From positions 40,722 to 104,721 of the forward strand of contig NZ_FNBU01000010.1 of NCBI RefSeq assembly GCF_900102435.1: a DNA stretch of 64,000 nt, read 5' to 3'. The position numbers and the translations under genes were made by a program. Source of the DNA: Sporolituus thermophilus DSM 23256 (lineage in GTDB: Bacteria; Bacillota; Negativicutes; Sporomusales; Thermosinaceae). The notes beneath the pieces are model-generated. The model saw only the letters and a list, made by a program, of their open reading frames with translations, made no database searches and had not been told where the DNA came from. Shown here one piece after another: positions 59,447-64,000 of the stretch; within the stretch, counting starts at the first letter, position 1, and each line of letters starts with the position of its first letter.

Positions 59447-61834
59447 ATGATTTATCTTTTTGACGGCGCGATGGGCACGATGCTGCAGCAGGCCGGACTG
59501 ACGCCGGGACAATGTCCCGAAGCCTGGAACTGCGAGCGGCCGGAGGTGGTAACCGCCATCCACCGCCGCTATGTTGAAAGCGGCGCCGCCATCATTGAAA
59601 CCAACACCTTTGGCGCCAACCGCGTTAAACTATCCCATTACGGCCTGGCCCGCGACGTTGCCCGCCTCAATACCGCCGCCGTTCGCGCGGCCCGCGCGGC
59701 CGCCGGGCCCCACACCAAAATCGCCGGTTCCGTCGGCCCGACCGGCAAATTCATCGCCCCTCTCGGCGAACTCTCCTTTGACGAGGCCTGCGATGTCTTC
59801 GCCGAGCAGATTGCCGCTTTGGACGCCGCCGGCGTCGACTATATAATCATCGAAACCATTATCGACCTTCAGGAAATGCGCGCCGCGCTGCTGGCCGCCA
59901 AACAGACCACCCGCAAACCGGTCATCTGCCAGCTCTCGTTTGGTGCCGACGGCCGTACGGTCACCGGCACCGACCCGGCCACCGCCGCCATCGTGCTGGA
60001 AGCCATGGGCGCCGATATCATCGGCGCCAACTGTTCGCTCGGTCCGGCCCAACTGGTGCCGGTGGTGGAAGCCCTCGCCGCCCACACCAGCCGACCCGTT
60101 AGCGTCCAGCCCAATGCCGGCATGCCTGAACTGGTTGACGGGAAAACGCACTTTCCCATGGGTCCGGCGGAACTGGCTGCCTGGGCGCCACGCCTGATTG
60201 CGGCCGGCGCTAGCTATATCGGCGGCTGCTGCGGCACCACGCCTGAGCATATCAGGGCCATGGCTGAGGCCATCCGTCACCTGGGCGGCAGCGGTACTTC
60301 CGTCCGGACCGTAAGACAAGGCGTCGCCCTCACCAGCCGCAGCCGCACCGTTTGGCTGGGGCCGGGCCACCCGCCGGTTATTATTGGCGAACGCATCAAC
60401 CCCAGCGGGCGCAAAGCCTTGGCCGCCGAAATCCGCTCCGGCAGTTTTCTGACCGTCAAGAAAGACGCCCTCGCCCAGGTGCAGGCCGGCGCCACCGTCC
60501 TGGATGTAAATATGGGCGTGCCCGGCATTGACCAGGCAGCGACCATGGGGCGGGCGGTACAGGAGCTGTCCATGCTGGTCGACGTTCCCCTGTCCATCGA
60601 CACTACCGACCCGGCTGCCCTGGAGGCCGGGCTGAAAGCCTTCCCCGGCCGGGCGCTGGTCAATTCCGTGAGCGCCGAACCGGAACGGCTGGAAACATTC
60701 CTGCCACTGGCAAAAAAATACGGCGCCGCCGTCCTGTGCCTCCCCGTCGCTCCCGGCGGCGTACCCGCTACGGCCAACGAGCGGCTGGCCGTGGCCAAAC
60801 AAATTGTTGAGGCGGCGCTCAAGGCCGGCCTGCGCCCCCAGGATTTACTCCTTGACGCCCTGGTTCTCACCGTCGCCGCCGAGGGACAGGCCGCCCGGGA
60901 AACACTGGCAACCTTGCGCTTGTATCGGGAGCATTTCGCCTATCCGGCCGTCATCGGCCTGAGCAATATTTCCTACGGTCTGCCGCGCCGCGACCTGATG
61001 AATGCCGCCTTCTGCGCCATGGCCCTGGCGGCCGGACTCGACGCGCCCATCCTTAACCCTTATGACCCGCTGATGCAGGACATGCTTGCCGCCGCAGGCG
61101 CCCTGCTGGGTTATGACGCAAACGGCAAAAGCTACAGCGAACGCTACGGGCGCGCGGCGGCGCCTTCACCGGCGGACCCGGCAGCGGAAGAAACAGGCGA
61201 TAAGCTCGACCAAATCCGCCAGATGGTCATCCGCGGCGAAAAAGAAGCTGTCACGGCCGCGGTCCAGGCCGCCCTGCAGGCGGGCTATTCGCCCTTGGAC
61301 ATTACCGACCGGGCGCTGACGGCGGCCATGAACGAAGTGGGCGAAGCCTTTGGCGCCGGCCGCTGCTTTTTGCCCCAGGTGCTGCTATCCGCCGAAGCCA
61401 TGCGGGCCGCCTTTGAAATAATCAAAACAACCTTGCCGCCCAATGCCGCCAGCCGGGGCACGGTAGTGCTCGCCACCGTCAAGGGCGACATCCACGACTT
61501 GGGGAAAAATATCGTCGCCACCCTGCTGGAAAATAGCGGGTTTACCGTCATCGACTTAGGCAAAGACGTAGCGCCGGAGGTGGTTGTGGCGGCGGCCCGC
61601 GAGCACGACGCCGACGTAGTGGGCCTGTGCGCCCTCATGACCACCACCATGCCCCAGATTGACGTTACCATCGCCGCCCTGCGCGCAGCCGGCTGCCGGG
61701 CCGCAACAATCGTCGGTGGCGCCGTCCTGACCGCCGAATACGCCGCCCAGGCTGGCGCCGATGCTTATGCCGCCGACGGCGTCGATGCGGTCAACAAAGT
61801 AAAAACCCTGCTGAAAAAGAGCCGCCATGCCTAG
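59447..61834 (+). CDS. metH: Cobalamin-dependent methionine synthase (without activation domain)
   Basis: 795 residues. The homocysteine/zinc domain (about 1-285; GANCS and GGCCGT hold the Zn Cys) is followed by a pterin-binding domain (about 305-560, INPSGRKALAAEI, VLDVNMGVPGID). The helical cap and B12 domain come last, with DIHDLGKNIV and GLCALMTTTMPQID. It transfers the methyl group of methyl-tetrahydrofolate to homocysteine. The C-terminal activation domain of E. coli MetH is supplied by the preceding gene. SAM-I control matches the pathway. Confidence 0.96.
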   Translation: MIYLFDGAMGTMLQQAGLTPGQCPEAWNCERPEVVTAIHRRYVESGAAIIETNTFGANRVKLSHYGLARDVARLNTAAVRAARAAAGPHTKIAGSVGPTGKFIAPLGELSFDEACDVFAEQIAALDAAGVDYIIIETIIDLQEMRAALLAAKQTTRKPVICQLSFGADGRTVTGTDPATAAIVLEAMGADIIGANCSLGPAQLVPVVEALAAHTSRPVSVQPNAGMPELVDGKTHFPMGPAELAAWAPRLIAAGASYIGGCCGTTPEHIRAMAEAIRHLGGSGTSVRTVRQGVALTSRSRTVWLGPGHPPVIIGERINPSGRKALAAEIRSGSFLTVKKDALAQVQAGATVLDVNMGVPGIDQAATMGRAVQELSMLVDVPLSIDTTDPAALEAGLKAFPGRALVNSVSAEPERLETFLPLAKKYGAAVLCLPVAPGGVPATANERLAVAKQIVEAALKAGLRPQDLLLDALVLTVAAEGQAARETLATLRLYREHFAYPAVIGLSNISYGLPRRDLMNAAFCAMALAAGLDAPILNPYDPLMQDMLAAAGALLGYDANGKSYSERYGRAAAPSPADPAAEETGDKLDQIRQMVIRGEKEAVTAAVQAALQAGYSPLDITDRALTAAMNEVGEAFGAGRCFLPQVLLSAEAMRAAFEIIKTTLPPNAASRGTVVLATVKGDIHDLGKNIVATLLENSGFTVIDLGKDVAPEVVVAAAREHDADVVGLCALMTTTMPQIDVTIAALRAAGCRAATIVGGAVLTAEYAAQAGADAYAADGVDAVNKVKTLLKKSRHA

Positions 61835-61848
61835 CCTTACCCTCAAAC

Positions 61849-61877
61849 CAAGGTGTGTCAGTAGGTCTGACACACCT
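61849..61877 (+). terminator. Terminator after metH
   Basis: AAGGTGTGTCAG (61849-61860) pairs perfectly with CTGACACACCTT (61866-61877), followed by a short T/A-rich run. Confidence 0.85.
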
Positions 61878-62090
61878 TTAATTTAGACAATAGTAAATTA
61901 AGCCTGGACAAATTCCTTTTTGCCAGGCTTGCATACATCAAAAGTAAAATTGCAAAAAAACAACAGCTGTGAACTAACATGAAAATATAGCAATTGTCAG
62001 AATTTCCAAAATATGTTATGGTAGTTAAAGATAAATCAGCGGGGTTGGCGATTACGGCGGGCCGGCCGCACAGGGAGAGGATGGCTGGGT

Positions 62091-62444
62091 ATGGGAGTCG
62101 ATTTACGGCAGGAGATTATCCGCATCAATAACAATCTCAACATTGGCATGTTTGGCACTGGATTGCGAAAGCAACGTGTTGTCATGGCCGATGACGACAA
62201 AATTTTGATCACGGCCGATCACAAACGGATACCGGTACTGTCAGTTTTGGATCAGCAGCAGCGTCATATTACTCGGGTTATCGACGCAGCAATTTTGGAT
62301 GAATACAAGCGGCGCCTCAAAGAAGCACTGATTAACCAGCTGCAGCTTCCGGTCAAAGCCGTATTAAAGGATTATGACCCTGAACATGAACTGGCTATTA
62401 CCATCATCATTTTGAGTCAGCCATTGGCCAAAGAAATAAAATAG
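62091..62444 (+). CDS. DUF2294-like small protein
   Basis: 117 residues; ATG 62091 after GGAGAGGATGGC. GTGLRKQRVVMADDDKILITADHKRIPVLSVLD, a helix EYKRRLKEALINQL and a closing strand ELAITIIILSQPL resemble the DUF2294/MpsC-like fold. Some of its members are linked to sodium or bicarbonate uptake or sit near alternative sigma genes. No membrane segment. A single-gene unit as far as visible. Family assignment is moderate. Confidence 0.6.
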   Translation: MGVDLRQEIIRINNNLNIGMFGTGLRKQRVVMADDDKILITADHKRIPVLSVLDQQQRHITRVIDAAILDEYKRRLKEALINQLQLPVKAVLKDYDPEHELAITIIILSQPLAKEIK

Positions 62445-62472
62445 GCTGATCAGAAAATATTGTTAAAACTTT

Positions 62473-62478
62473 TATAAT
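62473..62478 (+). promoter_or_regulatory. Possible -10 element of the Nif3-family gene
   Basis: TATAAT stands about 120 bp before the terminator hairpin. No good -35 is seen at 17 bp. Confidence 0.4.
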
Positions 62479-62559
62479 ATTCTATTTGTTTAGCAGGAAA
62501 ATAAAAATTCACGGCGAATACGGCGATTATACAACTCATCAAAGATGAGCGGTTAAAAC

Positions 62560-62683
62560 TATATATTCGGTGGGCCGTAAGAGCTCTGCGGAGAGCTGAA
62601 AGCTACCCTTTATCGAGCGAAGGGCAAACATGCGCATAGGAGCGTTTGTTCGCACCAGAGCATTCGATGAGGGTAGCTTTTTG
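62560..62683 (+). promoter_or_regulatory. Orphan structured leader with attenuator-like terminator
   Basis: AGCTCT-GCGG-AGAGCT forms a first hairpin. AAAGCTACCCT (62599-62609) and ATCGA pair with TCGAT and AGGGTAGCTTT (62670-62680), then more T. Inside is GCGAA-GGG-CAAAC...GTTTG-TTCGC, a helix with a GGG bulge and a 14-nt internal loop. This is more elaborate than a plain terminator. It does not match the riboswitch classes I know and may be an uncharacterised regulatory RNA. Confidence 0.55.
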
Positions 62684-62760
62684 TGTTAAAAAAGGGGGGA
62701 CAAGAAAAACGGCGCGGGTTTTAGAAAAGCCATCGGGGAGAAAAAGAAAGGGGGGGATTT

Positions 62761-63780
62761 ATGGCAAAAGTCAAAGATGTATTGGATGCGCTTGACAAAA
62801 TTACCGGCGGACGTTGTGTAAAAAACATCGATGATATTTTCAGCGGCAAGAATCAGTTTGTTGTCAATAAGACGTCAAATATTCCCGGTAAGGCCTGTAT
62901 CGAAACGCCCGGACTGGTATGCGGCAACCTTGAGGCCGAGGTCAAGAAGCTCGCGGTAACGATGACATTAACGGAGTGCAACATCGAATTGGCCGGAGCT
63001 ACCGGCGTAGATGCTATCGTAGCGCATCACCCTGTCATGGAGGCGGCAAATTCCGGCGGCGTTACGATGCGTAACTATCTCAACTTGTACGGACTCAGTG
63101 TTTTTGAACTTCACGAGGCATTCCACGGTCTTCACCCCGGCATTGCCTTCATCCATGGCCACAAGGCGTTCCGGGTAGACATTGCGTACGGCGGAATACC
63201 GGGCAACATTCTTTATGTTGGCAAGACGCTTGACGAAGTAAAAACCCTTGGCGATATCTTAGACAGACTGAACACCTTTATGGGGTTAGATGAAGAACAC
63301 AAAATGCTCATAGCGGAGCGAAATTCCCGTTCGTGCAATCAGATTATGGAAACCAATGTGGCAACAGGTGGCAAAATATTGGCAGGCAACCGGGACAATC
63401 CAGTCAACACCGTCATTCATATCTTCCCCCATACCGGCTTCACACCGGAACACCTTGTCAAGGTCAAGTGTGAACATCCTGAGGCGGATACAGTCTTGGC
63501 TTCCATTAGCCGTGTACGAGAGAATAGTGCCTTGGTCGCCAAGGCCAAAGAGCTTGGCATGAATTTTATTATTGGCAATTCGCATGCCATGGAGATTCTG
63601 GAAAATGGTCTGCCGCTGGCTGTGGCAATTAGAAAATTACTGCCTGACGTAGAAGTTGTTTTGTTCCGTGAGCGGATTACGTCTACCCCGATTACGATGG
63701 CAGGAACGCCAGCGATCCGTGAATACGCTGAAAATATTGCCGAGCGGTTTTTGCTGCCCAATGCGGCGAAAGTGAAATAA
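62761..63780 (+). CDS. Nif3-family (NGG1p-interacting factor 3-like) metal protein
   Basis: 339 residues. Metal-binding motifs of the family are seen: VAHHPVM near residue 90 and the C-terminal GNSHAMEILENGLPLAVAIRKLLPDVEV. The spacing between them is longer than in bare Nif3 and includes HGHKAFRVDIAYGG. Family members bind two divalent metals; the reaction is unknown (often misnamed GTP cyclohydrolase I type 2). ATG 62761 follows GGGGGGGA. It is preceded by the orphan leader, so expression is probably attenuated by a signal. Confidence 0.75.
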   Translation: MAKVKDVLDALDKITGGRCVKNIDDIFSGKNQFVVNKTSNIPGKACIETPGLVCGNLEAEVKKLAVTMTLTECNIELAGATGVDAIVAHHPVMEAANSGGVTMRNYLNLYGLSVFELHEAFHGLHPGIAFIHGHKAFRVDIAYGGIPGNILYVGKTLDEVKTLGDILDRLNTFMGLDEEHKMLIAERNSRSCNQIMETNVATGGKILAGNRDNPVNTVIHIFPHTGFTPEHLVKVKCEHPEADTVLASISRVRENSALVAKAKELGMNFIIGNSHAMEILENGLPLAVAIRKLLPDVEVVLFRERITSTPITMAGTPAIREYAENIAERFLLPNAAKVK

Positions 63781-64000
63781 GCGCAAACATAATTCATGAA
63801 CGGACTTGGTGTTGGCGATGGCCTGGCAGCAACTGCTGCCTGATGAAAATGTTTATTATTCCGGCGCTATTTTGTTGGCCGGGAAACAGCTGAGAGGATG
63901 AGATAAGGAGGTGTTCACCGGATAGCCGGGAACGTCACAAGAGAGCACCAGAATAACAAAATGGGACCAGAATAAAAAATTGGGCTGTAAGAACAGCCCT
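63781..64000. other. Right-edge intergenic region
   Basis: A 27-codon reading (63818-63901) has no ribosome-binding site and is not called. GGGCTGT/ACAGCCC (63982-63988 and 63993-63999) may be the start of a terminator cut by the window edge. Confidence 0.4.

Noticed and set aside
59630..60802. 390-codon minus-strand reading opposite metH
   Set aside because: Gly/Ala/Asp-rich shadow of the metH coding strand with no start signals.
63818..63901. 27-codon reading after the Nif3-family gene
   Set aside because: Too short, without a ribosome-binding site or recognisable product.
1..64000. CRISPR arrays, rRNA, T-box leaders, tRNA genes
   Set aside because: No regularly spaced repeats with unique spacers, no rRNA cores, no AGGGTGGNACCGCG T-box signature and no convincing tRNA cloverleaf were seen on reading both strands; a program scan could still find a missed tRNA.

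Overview
The window looks like an origin-proximal piece of the chromosome of an anaerobic, endospore-forming, GC-rich Firmicute, most plausibly a Negativicute of the Sporomusaceae type (Thermosinus/Sporomusa-like). This rests on gene content, not on a search. Spore-lineage genes are present (LonC, YyaC, YkuS-type, Soj/Spo0J with two parS-like sites). Anaerobic metabolism is shown by pyruvate formate-lyase and its activase, the [FeFe]-hydrogenase maturase HydF, a complete selenocysteine protein set (selA, selB, a Sec-containing selD) and cobalamin-dependent MetH. The rpsF-ssb-rpsR-...-rplI-lonC-dnaB order also fits.

Layout. 1-6.0 kb: a partial FAD dehydrogenase, then a Crp/Fnr (CprK-like) regulator convergent with a three-gene operon (fumarate/APS-reductase-like flavoprotein, 2[4Fe-4S] ferredoxin, NhaC-type antiporter). 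6.0-7.0 kb: a membrane-anchored orphan and a Fur-box-controlled 44-residue protein. 7.1-17.0 kb: a minus-strand housekeeping block from rpsF to dnaB including the c-di-AMP phosphodiesterase gdpP. 17.4-19.1 kb: a DUF3311 + SSS solute symporter. 19.2-20.5 kb: an HD-GYP gene with a 15-bp homopolymer, read through a c-di-GMP-I riboswitch from a promoter preceded by a 20-bp-periodic array. 20.8-26.5 kb: ychF, pflA/pflB behind a ZTP riboswitch, and a malate/lactate dehydrogenase with a clear sigma-54 promoter. 26.7-31.5 kb: selD-yedF-DUF3343-mscS-DUF951-sigma-54 activator in one overlapping series. 31.8-33.3 kb: three unrecognised plus-strand genes. 33.4-40.2 kb: a CDF metal exporter behind a NiCo riboswitch, a CBS-ACT protein, and a branched-chain amino acid ABC transporter behind a ykkC-2a (ppGpp-type) leader. 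40.2-44.1 kb: an archaeal-type split glutamate synthase behind a second ykkC-2a leader. 44.1-47.4 kb: selA-selB. 47.5-56.6 kb: yyaC, two ykuS-like genes, bactofilin + M23 peptidase, nitroreductase, DUF4446, DUF554, a cysteine-desulfurase homologue, hydF, parB, parA. 56.9-58.5 kb: an IS110/IS1111-family insertion sequence. 58.6-61.8 kb: SAM-I riboswitch, a separate MetH reactivation-domain protein, and metH. 62-64 kb: a DUF2294-like gene and a Nif3-family gene preceded by an unassigned, strongly structured attenuator-like leader.

The window is unusually rich in RNA regulation: c-di-GMP-I, ZTP, NiCo, two ppGpp-type, SAM-I and one orphan structured leader, most with a visible terminator. Several intergenic gaps carry copies of composite palindromic repeats, one of them inside the leader of the glutamate synthase operon. 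Best candidates for new biology are the CprK-like regulator/reductase/antiporter cluster, the periodic array plus poly-G tract around the HD-GYP gene, the orphan leader of the Nif3-family gene, the possible guide RNA of the IS110 element, and the unknown 31.8-33.3 kb gene trio.
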